The notes: a model not told the origin generated them from the sequence alone. A stretch of DNA of 64,000 bases from Parelaphostrongylus tenuis (GCA_019055375.1 JAHQIW010007155.1:248001-312000); one strand, 5' to 3'; numbered from the stretch's first letter, positions 34,440-47,500 are shown. A program made the numbers and translations.

Positions 34440-34570
34440 ATACTCAAAACTGATGGGCCACTGATGAAGAGGTTGATACCTCCGAAAGACGTGCATGGCT
34501 CTGACGTAACAACCTCGATAAGTTTTCAAACATTCTTACAAACTATACTGATCACTATTTCTGGCGATCA
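34440..34570 (+). repeat. Hammerhead-associated repeat family F2
   Basis: The tail 'ctgacgtaacaacctcgata' and 'caaacattcttacaaactat' recurs at 12.47, 52.37 and 55.2 kb downstream of hammerhead-like cores. Confidence 0.5.
34455..34501 (+). ncRNA. Degenerate hammerhead motif (HHR4)
   Basis: GGGCCA, CUGAUGA, A, GAGGU-UGAU-ACCUC, C, GAAA, then UGGCUC. Helix I (GGGCCA with UGGCUC) and helix II pair well and differ from HHR3 by compensating changes. Helix III is damaged and the base expected to be U16.1 is C, so cleavage is unlikely. Confidence 0.45.
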
Positions 34571-34888
34571 CCTGCAAACGATCTCGGTTAGCCAACTTCA
34601 AGAAAAAAGAATGACTGAGCAACAAAATGCAGTAAAAGTGCATGTTGCATTCACTTGGTGAATTGGGGATCATCAAGTAATCCATGATACGAGCCCATTT
34701 AAGGCTAACACTTGATGATAGTGCTAAGAAATTTGTTCCCACTTGCTTTTCACCCTTCATTTTGCTCAGACTTTGAGGCTAGTAAATATACCAAGTAAAA
34801 ATACTATTTTAACGTCCCTAAGCAGAAAAAGTAAGCAAATATCGTTAGCATTTGCTGATTCGTGGACTCCTCAAATCACTGAGGGGGA

Positions 34889-34990
34889 ACGTGACATGTT
34901 TAAGAAAATGTTTCAAATGAACTAACGTATTTTATTAACACGTGACATGTTTAAGAAAATGTTTCGAATGAACTAACGTATTTTATTAAC
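34889..34990. repeat. Tandem duplication of a 51-bp unit
   Basis: 34,889-34,939 and 34,940-34,990 are identical except for one base ('tttcaaatg' versus 'tttcgaatg'), a recent local duplication. Confidence 0.95.
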
Positions 34991-35389
34991 ATTCAACATT
35001 TTTCTGCTGAAAAAGAAACCTTGGAAATACTACAACATGTCTCACTATGTAAAGTCCATAGAAATTCAATGAGCACATCACGATTCTCTTACGTTTTCAT
35101 ACCGTTGTCATTCACTGGAAATTTCAGTTTAATCATTGGTTTAAAAACGTTGCATGTGACAAAGGAAAACGGGAACAGGGATTTTTTACAATTGTCTTCA
35201 AATTCCCATGAGTCAGAGAGAATTTTTGTTATATCTGTGAGTGTTAAGTAATATGCAAAGTATTCGACCACAGGCGTGAGTTGACTTTGTGTTTCATTCA
35301 TACCGCGCGCCCGTGCTCCACTCTACCACCGAGACCACCGCTCTGTTACCTTTGAGTTCCAAGCTCGGAAGATTATACTTTCGTTTTTT

Positions 35390-35800
35390 AGGATTGGCAG
35401 GGTATGCTGTTTTAAGAACTGCTCGACAACAAGTAGACAATCAATGTCGACGTCTTCGGAAAGTGAGTTCGTAAGTAGGCCGCAGCAATGCGAGAGAAGC
35501 GTCCGAAACAACTCAGTGTCGCCCTTCTCCAAGATAATACTAGACCTCGCATATTGCAAAGTCTACTCGTCAAATTTTAGAGAAACTGGGGCTTGCCATT
35601 ATACCACATCTACTCTGTAGTCCTGATATTGCTCCGCCGCAATACCAGCTCCTTTGCGCTTTGAAGCGGCATCTGCTGGGAAGACAAGCCTACAACCAGC
35701 TAGAAAGTAACCTCACCGTCATTTTTTTCCGTCTTTCACCAGCCTCATTTTTTCTGGGAAGAAGACGTTCAATCGTTGCCGAGCAAATGATTATATATCG
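35390..35800 (+). mobile_element. Mariner transposase fragment
   Basis: Shifted frames give QDNTRPRI (the second catalytic Asp region), LEKLGLAIIPHLLCSPDIAP and ALKRHLLGRQAYNQLES, the central and C-terminal mariner signature. Broken by frameshifts. Confidence 0.65.
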
Positions 35801-35884
35801 CTGATTATAGCTGTGACTGACTAACTGATTTCTTCATATAAAAACAGTTGAATCGAAATACGAAGGAAATCATGGGACTATCCA

Positions 35885-35954
35885 ATATATATATATATAT
35901 ATATAATCTTTGTATTATATATATATATAATCTAATATATATATGTATAATCTT

Positions 35955-36005
<51 letters not shown>
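35885..36005. repeat. (TA)n microsatellite, left block
   Basis: Long interrupted TA runs. ORFs of alternating Ile/Tyr here are artefacts. Confidence 0.95.
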
Positions 36006-36009
<4 letters not shown>

Positions 36010-36295
36010 GACAAAGCTCTCGGCATTGATCGATCCTTTAGGGATGCGCCATGCATTCGTCCTCAATTTCTAACTTCGTTTGAGATGATTGAATGCATAT
36101 CTGTCCTTTGCAATGACTCACGGTGGCCTCCAGCTGAACCGAGTCACTGCAGCTTATCCTCGCAGACAGGCCTGAGACATTCTGGTACCACCAACCCCGG
36201 AGGGATGGATGGCTTGAAGACCCATGAGCGCAAGATCGAACCATTGACTTCGTGTGCAACGCAGTACACCTCTGATCACTGCGCCACATGCGCTC
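36006..36295 (-). repeat. S1 SINE embedded in a (TA)n tract
   Basis: Minus strand: 'gagcgcatgtggcgcagtga' (A box), 'caatggttcgatcttgcgc' (B box), full body. TA-rich DNA abuts both ends. Confidence 0.75.
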
Positions 36296-36297
36296 GC

Positions 36298-36435
36298 AAT
36301 ATATTATATGTATATATATATATATATATTATATATATAATATATACAATATGTATAATATACATATATCAGTATCTATGTTTGTGTGTATGTTATATGT
36401 ATATGTACTGTGTATGTGTATATGTGTGTGTCTGC
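36298..36435. repeat. (TA)n/(TG)n microsatellite, right block
   Basis: TA-rich then 'tgtgtatgtgtatatgtgtg'. Confidence 0.9.
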
Positions 36436-37340
36436 TAGTGGATGGGCTTGTGTTGTAATAAATTTTTGTCCTTAACAACGAATCACAGTTGAGCGTGTGT
36501 GATCCTTTGGTGGGAGTGGACCATCACTGCCACAATTTGCACTTGTGCGCCAGCATTTCATAATACTTTGATAGCGGTCCACCAGAGTGATACTTTACTC
36601 AGCTGCTTTCCTTTTACTTCTCTAGAGCCACCTGAATATACTGTGTAGATTAAACTTGTGTATGACTATTGTTTGCTCATCGGGATATAAGAATAACAAG
36701 TAATCCGTACAGTCAAAATCAATGTTAGTTTTTTGGTGTGCAGTGTCAGCAAGTCTTTCAATGGTCGTAGGTGCCGACTCAACGTTTTGAGAAAGAATTT
36801 GTTCTAATACTCTCAATATCTGAATGATTCTAAATGTTCTTCAACATTAAGAGAGGGCGATGTTGTTATGAGTAACTACGCACTGGTGATTGTGTGCATA
36901 GATGTCTTCAAACTTTTTGTAAACGTCACCCCCTCCGCAATGTTTTTTCTGTGATTTTTGTAGTAAAAGTTTTAGTTGGTAAATACCATATGAAGAGCTA
37001 TGCATTAAAGTGAACATTTTATATAGATCATTATTTTCGGATGAACTTTTTGATGCAATGCGAACGCGGCAAGTAATTAAACGTAATCCGAAGCACCCGT
37101 CACACAAATTGGGCTTTGTTATTTGTCAGAATTTATACCATCCATTTATTGAAGCGAATTAAACTCGCCAGTTTCTGTATGAGCTAAAGAATTTACCAAC
37201 TCTGAGGTCAAAATGTCATCCGTAGTTATGAAGTAAAGTCAGACGTGTATCACGAGGTATGATTAAACTCCTACACGGCGTATTTCTCGGTTCAAAAATG
37301 TTTACATTTAGAAAGGTACTCCACTGATCAGAGTTTACAA
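36436..37340. other. No gene seen
   Basis: Two minus ORFs (36,816-36,622 and 37,107-36,847) lack splice context and family signatures. Confidence 0.35.
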
Positions 37341-37349
37341 CAGGAATCA

Positions 37350-37635
37350 TGATTGGACAATGAAGCTCATGGCGTTGATGACTCCCTAAGGGATGCGCCA
37401 TGCATTCGTCTTCAATTCGTACCTTCGGTTCTGGTGACTGAATACGTATGTAGCCTTTACAATGATTCGCAGTGGCCTGCTGATGTAACGAGTCACCGCT
37501 GTTTATCCTCTCAGACAAGTCTGGTACTAATTCACCGACTCCGAGGGATAAATGGTTTTGACGAGTCAGTACAAGAGATCGAACCATCGATTTTGTGGCG
37601 ACGCAAAGAACCTCTAACAGCCGCGCAACATGAGC
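37350..37635 (-). repeat. tRNA-derived SINE, family S1
   Basis: Minus strand: 'gagctcatgttgcgcggctg' (A box), 'cgatggttcgatctcttg' (B box), 3' end '..gcgcatcccttagggagtc'. Confidence 0.65.
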
Positions 37636-37999
37636 TCATAATAATGATGAAGTTAAAGTTTTGTGTAGAAAATAGGGTTTTAGCGCGGGCACTGAGAACA
37701 CTACTTAATGAAACTCTCTATGAGTTTTGGAACAATTTCAAGGTGGAGATATGATCACAGGAAATCTCTGGCAAAGACCCCCTCGTCAAATAATTTTTAC
37801 AATCAGCCTGAAACGATTATAATATGCAATCAGTAGCTTAGGAAACACCGAGGATTGAACAAGGACCATAGTCCACTGAGATCTCACTTACTTAATACTT
37901 GAACGGTCCATCTTCACTAATTGTGCGGACCTCAGCACATATTCCATTCGTCTCTCTGCTGCGCGACAGCCGTCCATGACGGTGATTTTATTCAAGCAT

Positions 38000-38400
38000 G
38001 ACGGCTGCTGCGAGTGTTATACCGTGTTTTGAAAAAAAAACCGGTAACTGTGAGTAAAGCTCCTTAATTCTTTTAACGAGCGCGTCTGCCCAGCGTGTCG
38101 GTGGTCGTCCTCGAGGACGCATACATTCTCGTGGAATTGACTCTACACTTCTTCTCGTCCATCTGTCGTCTGTTCTTCTCAGAATATGACCGGCCGATCC
38201 GTGCCGCCATAGATGTATGGACCTCTGGGTCACGAAGATGGAATAGACCTCGAAGATCTGAGCTACGCAAGCCGGCCAGATGTTGTTTGCGCCGACTAAA
38301 TTTCAGAAGACATCGTTCAAGCGTTCTATGAGTTGTTCGTAGCAGTCTTGAAGTGCTCAAAGTATCAGAACATTGCACTGATCTATTCATCTAGTTCTCA
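38000..38400 (-). mobile_element. RTE LINE C-terminal fragment
   Basis: Two overlapping frames: LLRTTHRTLERCLLKFSRRK and LAGLRSSDLRGLFHLRDPEV, then GHILRRTDDRWTRRSVESIP and RPRGRPPTRWADALVKRIKE. One frameshift separates them. The best preserved RTE tail in the window. Confidence 0.8.
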
Positions 38401-38644
38401 GGAAGGGCACATAGGTGGAAAATGCTTGGAGTTTTCTCGAGAACCACTCTTTTATCTGTTACGTGTTGATGTGAAGGCGTCTATTGCTTTGCTATGGATG
38501 TGAATCGCTTCATTGCTATAGCCCTCTGCCCCTATCTAAACATTATTCCCCGTCAGAACTAATGATTGATCAAACAGAACTGTTTTTATTTGACCGCTTT
38601 TAATGGTGGTATGACATTACATCATATGTACCCAGTGATACGCA

Positions 38645-38750
38645 AAAACTTCTGCCTCAGATAGGATTCGAACCCACATTACAGCCTATCCGAAGGCGCG
38701 TGCTCAACCGTTACACTACGACGTCCGTCTTGATACCACTCTTTCTATGC
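38645..38750 (-). repeat. S3 tRNA-like SINE fragment
   Basis: Minus strand 'gtcgtagtgtaacggttgag' (A box) and 'atgtgggttcgaatcctatc' (B box). Stem pairing is poor, so not called a tRNA gene. A second copy is at 52,715-52,845. Confidence 0.6.
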
Positions 38751-39327
38751 TACAACGCGTCTATGTGTCAGCAGCCAACCGTCAACGGTTTGGAGTGGGT
38801 AGTCGCTGTCGATACTAAAAGCACTTATGCCGACAGATATTGGGTATTGCTGACCAAACAAAATTCTCTTTATTTAACCGCTGAAAGTTTTTGCATATCA
38901 TTCTACCTCACTGGGTATAAATATTGTTGTGATTGTTCAGTCGACACCTTTCCCTACTGTGTCTCTGTTTTGTTGAATTATCACACAACGCTTCACTGCT
39001 GTTGTCATCTAACCAAAATTATTTTGCGCAGTTTGATATCATCTATGGTCTGATTTGAAATTATCTCACCACTCATAGCTTCCCAAAGTACCTTTTGCCT
39101 TTAGTTTCAGCACACGAGTGTCTTTGAATTTTATTGACATTTAGATTTCGATATGACTAAATTTCTCTCCAGATGTGCCAGAAAACTGGCAAATTGAGTG
39201 GAATAGGTCTATGCTAATTCACTTTTCTTTACTTTCGCTTGTTTTGCTGCCTTATAGTTGTTTCGCTGAAGTTTTCTGATCAACTGATAGCTCATTCAAC
39301 GTGGATCAACGGAAGTTGCACACCTAG

Positions 39328-39522
39328 TATATTACAAAACTTATTTTGCTGCTGAGGCTGCTGCTGGCTAAGACGGCACCCACCACAGCAACTGATCTCG
39401 TTGGTGGAGGTGAAGAAATGGCTCTGTTGTATAACAACGCTTTACTTCGATTCTTGAAATATCTTTTTGCTGTGATAAGATATCAAATCGATCTCGAGAA
39501 AGCAGCATCTGATAATTTGTAA
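39328..39522 (+). CDS. Possible terminal exon, unknown
   Basis: Acceptor 'gcacacctag' followed by a 64-codon open frame starting YITKLILLLRLLLAKTAPTT, then DLVGGGEEMALLYNNALLRF, ending EKAASDNL and TAA. It is AT-poorer and more coding-like than its surroundings, but no 5' exon was linked. Not recognised. Confidence 0.2.
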   Translation, partial: YITKLILLLRLLLAKTAPTTATDLVGGGEEMALLYNNALLRFLKYLFAVIRYQIDLEKAASDNL

Positions 39523-39789
39523 TATTCTACTGGCCCTGCAGCACAGATGCATGCTTACCAACTTTGAACTCTAGAACATTCAGTGGTTTCTGGTTCGATT
39601 TCGTGTATCGATTCACAAAATCTTCCATTCCCTCGACGATAGTAAAGGTACCGCACCTATCTCGGGTGCGGCTAATTTCACACGGAGTTTTCCTTTACCT
39701 GAGCGCCATTTAGACCCTTCAGAAAAAGATTATCTCGCACATGTTTTGAAGATTAAGCAACCATTCGATGGCCTAAATTAAAAAAAAAA

Positions 39790-41500
39790 TTTGAGGGGCT
39801 CTTTCCCCTTCAAAAAGAGCGTGTAATTGCGCTGAAAGAGCAAAAATAAATTTTTGTTTCTCATTTAGAGAATTCTTGCTGACCAATGTTTCCCTTTGAA
39901 GTTTGAGTAATTAATCGATAAAATCGATAAATTGGATTATAAGAATTCCATTGATTTATGTGGTTTTGAATATCGACCTTACATCACGCTGTAACAGCAA
40001 AATAAGATTGGGCTTTGCAAAAATGGAGAAAAGCATTTAGTGCGAAAACCAATTTTTTTCTGGATCTTATGAAGTATCAAGAAGTCCGTTCAAGGAAGCA
40101 GAAATATTATTGGAATCCTTGAAATTTGATGTATCGTTTCGATCTTAAAACTATAAGCGAGAGACTATGGTCAGGGAGAAATCATCCATTAAGAACAATA
40201 TATCATTTGTGCTCTTTCAGCGCAATAACAAGGTCTTCTTGGAATCAAAATGCGCCAACCAAACTCTCTTGATTTAAGCTATCGATTTATTTCTGAAGCT
40301 TTAAAAATGATCGAAAAATACGTTTTGCTCAGTGAATTGAAGTGAAGAGAGGATAGTTCAAGTGTTCCATTTCTTGCGAAACCCAATCTTCTTTTGGCTG
40401 TCACAGCGTAATACCAGCTCCATCATAAAAATCAAATAATTCATTTGAATGCTCAAGAATTAAAAAATTATTTTTCGCTTCTTCGGCGCAAAGGCCTTTT
40501 TTGAAAGGGGATAAAACGTTCAAATTCTTTTGAGTTGTACTATCCAAAACTATTTTAACATTAAAAAAGACCAAGCAATACGTTTTTTCCAAGGTGTCGA
40601 AATGGCGCTCAGCCAACGGAAAAGTACCTTTCACCTGTCCCATCAACACTCTTTGGCAGTCAACAACGAACGTCAGGTTGGAACGTCACAGTCAGACTAT
40701 CCTCGAGATTGTAAGGTGACGTGCTCAACCAGTATTCTATGACGTTGAAGAAGAAGGCAAAAAAAAAACAGATTGAATGCTAGAAATACTGGGAGCCACC
40801 GCACAGTGAAAAAAAAAACTGAGACAGTTCAAGTGAAATGCTGAATAAAAATCACCCACTAGCAATGTTGAATGGAGTCCAATTCATAACGCTTTCCTCA
40901 GGCATGGATGAAACGCGGGTTCGATTCCTGGCTGAGGTCGTATTTTTGTTCATCACTCAATGCTCCTAGCTTCCCTCAGGATTGATCAAAGTTGAGAAAT
41001 TCATTTATTTTTCATCCTTCTTCTACCTTCACAACGATAATTCACACTGTGTTCTTTAGAGCTCCTTCTTATTTGGAGATATATGGAAATGGTTCCGCTT
41101 TTCACATTCGCACAACCGTTTTTGATTTATAGCCAATTTATGTGATTTTCTTAAGACGCTTTTCCTTAGTGGTAAAAAAATCTCCGAAGAGTATTGCTTT
41201 GGAGCAATTAAAAAAACCAGTTGAAATTGTATACATAATCACCCTTCCAAGCGTAGTCCAGTTCACCATCAGAACTAGGTGTGCAAAAGTAACGCCTCCT
41301 CCATTGGTTCTGTAGAGCGACGCAACTTCACAGTGAGTTTCCTCAACTGAGCTGTAATATCTCACAATCACACCGACTTTAGCACATATCTGAAGTTGAT
41401 ATTCACACCTGCGACGCGTACATTGTTGCTGATTCAATTCTAACCATCATCATAAACTTGGCTCACCAATCCTCTGAAACTTGCGATTCTCAGAAATCGA
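39790..41500. other. Repeat-derived intergenic DNA upstream of gene B
   Basis: 39,820-40,230 folds back on itself ('gcgctgaaagagcaaaa' faces 'gctctttcagcgc'). An S2 copy lies at 40,670-40,820 and an S3 fragment at 40,905-40,975 ('aacgcgggttcgattcctgg'). No exon supported. Confidence 0.4.
40670..40820 (+). repeat. S2 SINE, partial
   Basis: 'agactatcctcgagattgta' and 'tgaatgctagaaatactggg' match other S2 copies. Confidence 0.5.
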
Positions 41501-41532
41501 TTAGATACGCCTATATATTGATGAATGGTCTC

Positions 41533-41540
41533 ATCTTCAG
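41533..41540 (+). promoter_or_regulatory. Spliced-leader acceptor of gene B
   Basis: 'ggtctcatcttcag' then 'a' and ATG (41,542). Copy C keeps the same block ('ggtctcattttcaga'), arguing for a conserved trans-splice site. Confidence 0.6.
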
Positions 41541-41541
41541 A

Positions 41542-44500
41542 ATGAAGGTACTCACCTTGTTGTTTTTACTGGGAACAATTTCGTGTTGCGCAGCACTTCA
41601 GTGCTATGCAAAACACTCCGCTGGACAAGATAATGGTATGTATAGAACTTTAGATTTCAATTTTTCTCTCAACACTGTAAAACTAGAAGCGAAACACCTT
41701 GCGAAGCAAAAAATGTCCAAAAGGTTAATCTATCAAGGTTGGATGAATTTCGTTCTAAACCTAAGCTATACAGGATGCAAAATAGTTGTGATAGAATTTT
41801 AGTTCGTCAATTTTAGCATCGATGCAACATTTTTTATTAATGCTGATAATTCTGAGTTCTTGGTTTGCTTTTGTCTAGAATCTGTTTTATTTGTCTGTTA
41901 TGAGGTGTGCTCAAATTATGGATCGTAAAAAGGGGCAGCGATAGCCTTGCGCAACGATTTTAGCCAAATCTCGGAAACCCGGGAAATCTCATATTGTTCA
42001 TCGAGCAGTAATACAGCTCCAGTACTCCGCACACTGTACACTTCCGTGCACGATTCGAGCGGTGAGACAACCAAAGAGAGGCCATCAAATTTGGAATAAC
42101 ACGTTTATATGGGCCTTATTTGCTCGGACCAAGCAGCATGCCTACGACACCTCAATAAGACTGATTCTCGATTGTACCTCGAACACGGAAACAGTATTTC
42201 CAAACGTCAATCTTGACACATTTCTTGAGCTAAGCCGATGATCGTAGGTTTAGTTTAATGCGACTGTCTTACAAGAGACGAAATACAAGAAGTCCGTTGA
42301 TAGAAGGACCGGATCCTTGAAATTTGTGGGTGAAGATTTCTGTTTCAAAACGTTGGAACGATACTCTTTGTCGCACATGTGTCTTATCCGTATAATCTCA
42401 CCTCATGAAAAAACTTTTCGTCGCTCTTTGCTCTTTTTCTGCCAATTTTGATTCCAGGAGAAAAGTACCAGTAAATCGAAAGTCCGACTTTCATTTAACC
42501 TCGGCACGAATAATTAGAAGTATCCTATTGGATATCTTTTTTGGAAGCTTTTACGAACTTGATTAATTTTCAAAACAACGTATAAATCAACTTTGCGCAA
42601 AGTCAAAGAAAGGATAGTGATCAATTGCATCATGTCAGCTCATGTATGTGCTAAAAGCGACTCAAAGCGTTCTGCAGCCACTTGGAAGTGTAATCCGCAA
42701 CAAAATTCTTTCAACAAATGCAGTGCTGGATGATTCAGTGCCAAAATAGGAAAGCTAGTAAAAATGATCATGAAAAGGAAAAATCAGGAATAAGAGAAGG
42801 CAATGGATGTTAGAAAAGGTGTTACAAGGTACATTTTTGCAGCAGGTCCGTTCCATGGGAATCCATTTTTCGTTTTCCTTACCTTGATAGCAACATTCTC
42901 TAGTGTGCTTGGCGTTTGTACTAATCAAGTGAAATTTGATTCAAGTATAAGCTGAAGATAAATTTTATTGTCAACGATAAGAAGTGAGTCGAATTTTGTG
43001 CGATGTGAACAAAAGCTGAAGATTAGAGCGTTTGCAATCGATCAAATACCGTGGGATGCGACATTAGGTTTAGAGGGGCTGAATGCCCCCTTACATTAAC
43101 TTGTAGTGTCCTACCGATTCGTTGATTTTCCCTTTGGACCTAAAGCCACAATGATACATGGGTACTTTTCTGCTCTTGCGTAAAGGTTCTTAAATACATC
43201 TCTTTTGCTGGGGAAGAACTTTCCATTAGCTTAGTCTTACGCAAATCTCAGAAATTTTGAAAGTGTACTTGGATTTTAGCCTCCTTGCAACACTGGAGTA
43301 GGGAGAATTGAATTATTTCACACACGCTGAGCCATATCTATTTCTTTCAAGACGAAGCTCCTGCTTTAAGCTGCCACTTAATGTTCAATAGCAAAAATTT
43401 CGGAAATTTCAATAGTGTACTTGATTTCAAAAAATCTCTTTACAGCTCTGTAACAGGGAAAATAAAATCATGTTTCATATGCGTCGCGTGGTATCGCTCA
43501 GATTTACGTTATTTAAATGAACGATTTTCCTTTCCTCCTAAGGAACATCTAGATTTTTTGTATTTGACTTGTAGAAGAAACACTATTCTATTGTCTTAGA
43601 ACCTAGAATTTCTACTTTCATTTCATACTCCGAACAAGCTTGCTACTACAGCTAAGCGTAAACCGAAAAGCAGAAGAAAATGGAGAGGAAATCTCGTAGT
43701 ATCAAAGTCGTATGTTTTATCACGAATCTTTTTTGGAGAGAGTGGACAATTCTTAAATTGATAAGAAGGCGTCTTTCATATGTGAATAGCGCTATCGATC
43801 CACAACCCCACTTTAGCTGACAAGCAATGCGCGGCTTACTTGAGCCTCAATATTATTTACCCTACTTCTGTGCTGTAATATGGTTTTTCAGAAAACAAGC
43901 TTTATGTTAGAACCACCGAAACTATCGCTTCTTTGCTAATAATCTAAGGGAAGAGTTCTATTCTGCGAGAAACACGCACATGTAAAACAAATATATTTTC
44001 TTTGCAACTGCGCTATAAAAAGGCCCATTCTGGAAAAACAAATACACTCTTGAAAAATTTGAGATTCACGCTACCAAATGTTTGTTGGTAGTCTAGAGAA
44101 AAGCTCTTTCCTGTAAATATAAACGCGGCAACACTCAATTATATTTTGCCTGTTGCAGGGAAATAGTAAGACTTCTTTAAATACAAGTGCACTTTGAGGT
44201 TCTTCAAAATTTGAGTTTTCGAATGATTACTAGGGATTTATTGGAAAATCTCTGTTTATCAAGAAATTTTCCTTTGAAATCGCTGCCCGACAACAGATGA
44301 TAGTCGATATATGATATATCATCTAACCTTCAGCCTTAATCATATGAAATTTGAACTTCAAAAAAAATCGCAGACTGTGGGAGACGTCGCGCGCAAAATC
44401 TATTCACGGCGGATGTCAGAAAAATCTTCGGGACTATGTTCCGACGTGCCTGATAAGTGTACTGTACAAGCTGTTCACAAAGATTATCTTGCCGCCATAT

Positions 44501-47500
44501 CAAAGACATCCCCTGGGATGAAATCAATTATAGCAATCAGGATTCCGACAGAAAAAGGGATTCTGTTGCATAAACTATATCCAAATAGCTAGAGTCGCGG
44601 AATTCTGCCGCGATGCCAGCTGGCCTCTCTCCAAAGATTTGTCACTGTGAAAAAAGCTGGACAGCATCGAACCAAATGCTAGATCGGCCGACGAGTGGAT
44701 CTTTTTATAATAAAGCTCAGATGATGTTATGTCCATTGGCGACACACAAATCTGTGCTTTTGTCGATCCAGCACCATGTTCATATCGTTTTGCTCATAAC
44801 GTCATTAATTTTTCAAGAAGCAGCAGAGAAGATGAAATGTTTTCCAATAAACTCATCTAGGCGAGATGGTATGGCTTCGTATTTGCAGTAAACCTTAGGT
44901 AGTAACCTCATGCGAAGGTAAACAAGTCGAACCGGATAGTTCTTCACTCGGATGAGTCTCAATGAACGTGACGTGAATCGTTAGAAAGAACTGAGACAGA
45001 AGATGAAGTGTAGTCAGACGGTATTTGGACCGCTCGAAGAGGTCAATAAGAATCAACTGACTCGAGACTCTACGTGCACTTTTTTGGCTTAATAGCCTTT
45101 CCAGCGCTCCGCCACGAATAAGAAACGCATACTGACTGCATCCACCCTAAAATCTATTCCATCTTCGAAGTTCAGGAAAGTTTGCATAGATTTTGTTGAG
45201 TAATTACCAGAGTAATTGATCACATAATAAGAAGAGCAGATGGCACTTGGGCAAGAAGATCAGAGAGGTGGACTCCGAGAGAATGGGGCTTTCGTTTCGG
45301 ACCCCTCACAAGCGATGGATAAATTTATTTGCGGCTAACAATATACATCTGCACTCGGAGGCGAAAACATCTCAAAAAATACGAGACGAGTTTCCGGTCT
45401 GTCACCATTTTTGATGCTGATCACCACCATGGGCTATAATTGTGCAACTAAGAAACGAATGGAAGATGCGCTAGAGCGATCATCGCATGTGAAGGCGGTT
45501 GATGAGAATATCAGTGCAGGTAAATATCCCACTTCATCAAAATCAGTGAATCAATAGCATTTCGAATGAAATAAGCGATAGGTATCAGTCAGCTCTAACT
45601 ATTTGAAGTGGCAAATTTCTTCTCAGTCTACAGAGATACTTTCTAGACACATCAAAAATAATAACTTGCCTAAGACCAACTGATTACTGCTATAACGCAA
45701 CAACAACAACAACAACAACAACAAACAATTCACAATCCAAAGAAGTATCGATCGCCGGATGTTCGACAACAAGATGCTTAGTGGGGTTTTGCACTTCTTC
45801 TCGATGATCTTTGCGTTGCAAATATCAGTCTTTCACTTTATATTTCAGATGAGTCAGCATAAGTGCATCAACTACACGCACCACGGAAATGAAATCACGT
45901 TCTGTTGTTGTAATTCTGGTGATCTGTGCAACTCGAAAGACTCGGTCAGTTTCTATTTCGACTAAAATTCTCCATTATTAGTCGTCACTTCTACTACAAT
46001 TTTTATGTATAAATGTTCACGTGGTGCCACGGTGACTTAATACATTCGTGGGTATCGCAAATTCAAGTTGAATATATACTCATTCACTTCTAAGATTGGT
46101 TTTTTTTTAGATTCGAAGACTGATTCGCAGTGCACGGCGTGTTTTTAAGGGATAGACTGTTGTTAAGCCTTTATCCTCCATAGTTTACTCACTTATCATT
46201 ATATCACATGAGAGTTCACCCTATTCTGTAGATAAGGTAATAATACTGAACGGCCACTTAAGACAGATCTACATTATCTCGCGTCTAACGGAATAGAGAT
46301 GTGACTTCCGAAAAGATTTATGGTTATCAAAGCTTTTATTTGATGTTAAGATTGCATAGGAAGTGGTGCTGCGTTTGTACCCATCAATTTACGCTTTGTA
46401 ACGGATTGACTAACAACACTTCAAGTTAGAAATAAGCGCTCAATGTTGATTGATCCCCTAGGGATATGGTATGTAATTGATATGATATGACAAGGGTGAT
46501 ATATATGTAGCAATTGACTGACTATTATTGATTATATCCAAGAGCACTGAGCGATATGTAAGATTCTAAACCTCAGAAGAGTGTTGAACCTGTCCTTCAC
46601 TCATACCAATATGAGTGAAACGTCGATTTAACTTCGTTCGTGGGTCAGAGTTTGCAATATCACCCAATATTCCTGAGTAATCATCATAATGCCTTCAAAT
46701 TAAATAAAACAAAGACTTTTTGTGGATTGTACCTGATCTGAGAATCATGGTGAGCCTAGGATGGACTTAATCCACCGCCTGTATAAGTTGGGCCGTGTGA
46801 GCACTGAATAGATTAATTATCACTGTGCTATCCTCTCCTAAATCTAATTACATTGGAATTCCTATATTACTTAAAGTTTACAATGAACATTATTTGCTTT
46901 TGTTTACATAGACATCTCTCTTTTGTAATTTACTGGCAAATTAATCTCAGAACTGCGAGATGCGTCATTGTGTTCTCAGCAATGGGATGGATGTAGAGAA
47001 TAGGGCAGAAAATGAGGAATTACATTAATACGGAGACGCATATAGGAGTTAAACTTGCTATTATAACTATTGTGATAGTAGGAAGTTCAATGCAAAGTAG
47101 ACATTTCCTCAGTCAGTATCACTCTGGTTCTAATTAATTTGTTCACACTGTAACCTGATTTTGATTGGATTCCGTTGATGACAGCATAGGAAGAATGTGG
47201 CCATTGTGTAACCACTTTCACAATTAGTTAGGTCGCCCAAATAATTTAGCTTCATCTATCACTAATTAACACTTTGGATACGACAAGCTCACTGTACTGA
47301 CTACGCTTCTCCTCGTGTCGCCCGAGCAGTGCATCGAGCTGAGTGCTCAGTGGTGCCGGCTATCGGGTAGATGATTGCTGGTTCGATCTCTTTTCATGAC
47401 GCTCCACAATAAATATGCACCAAATCACTTAAACACCATATCTCATGCCGTAATACCGTGCTACAAGCAATTTCTTCATTCAGTAATTCATCAATCTGTT

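Noticed and set aside
35805..36438. ORFs with long Ile-Tyr repeats on both strands
   Set aside because: Direct translation of (TA)n microsatellites; no coding support.
38645..38750. tRNA gene on the minus strand
   Set aside because: Good B box, but stems are poor and the flanking sequence repeats at 52.7 kb; treated as a SINE fragment.
44311..44891. Two plus-strand ORFs in intron 1 of gene B
   Set aside because: Adjacent to an M1 half copy and partly shared with a similar site at 56.17 kb, so probably repeat-derived.
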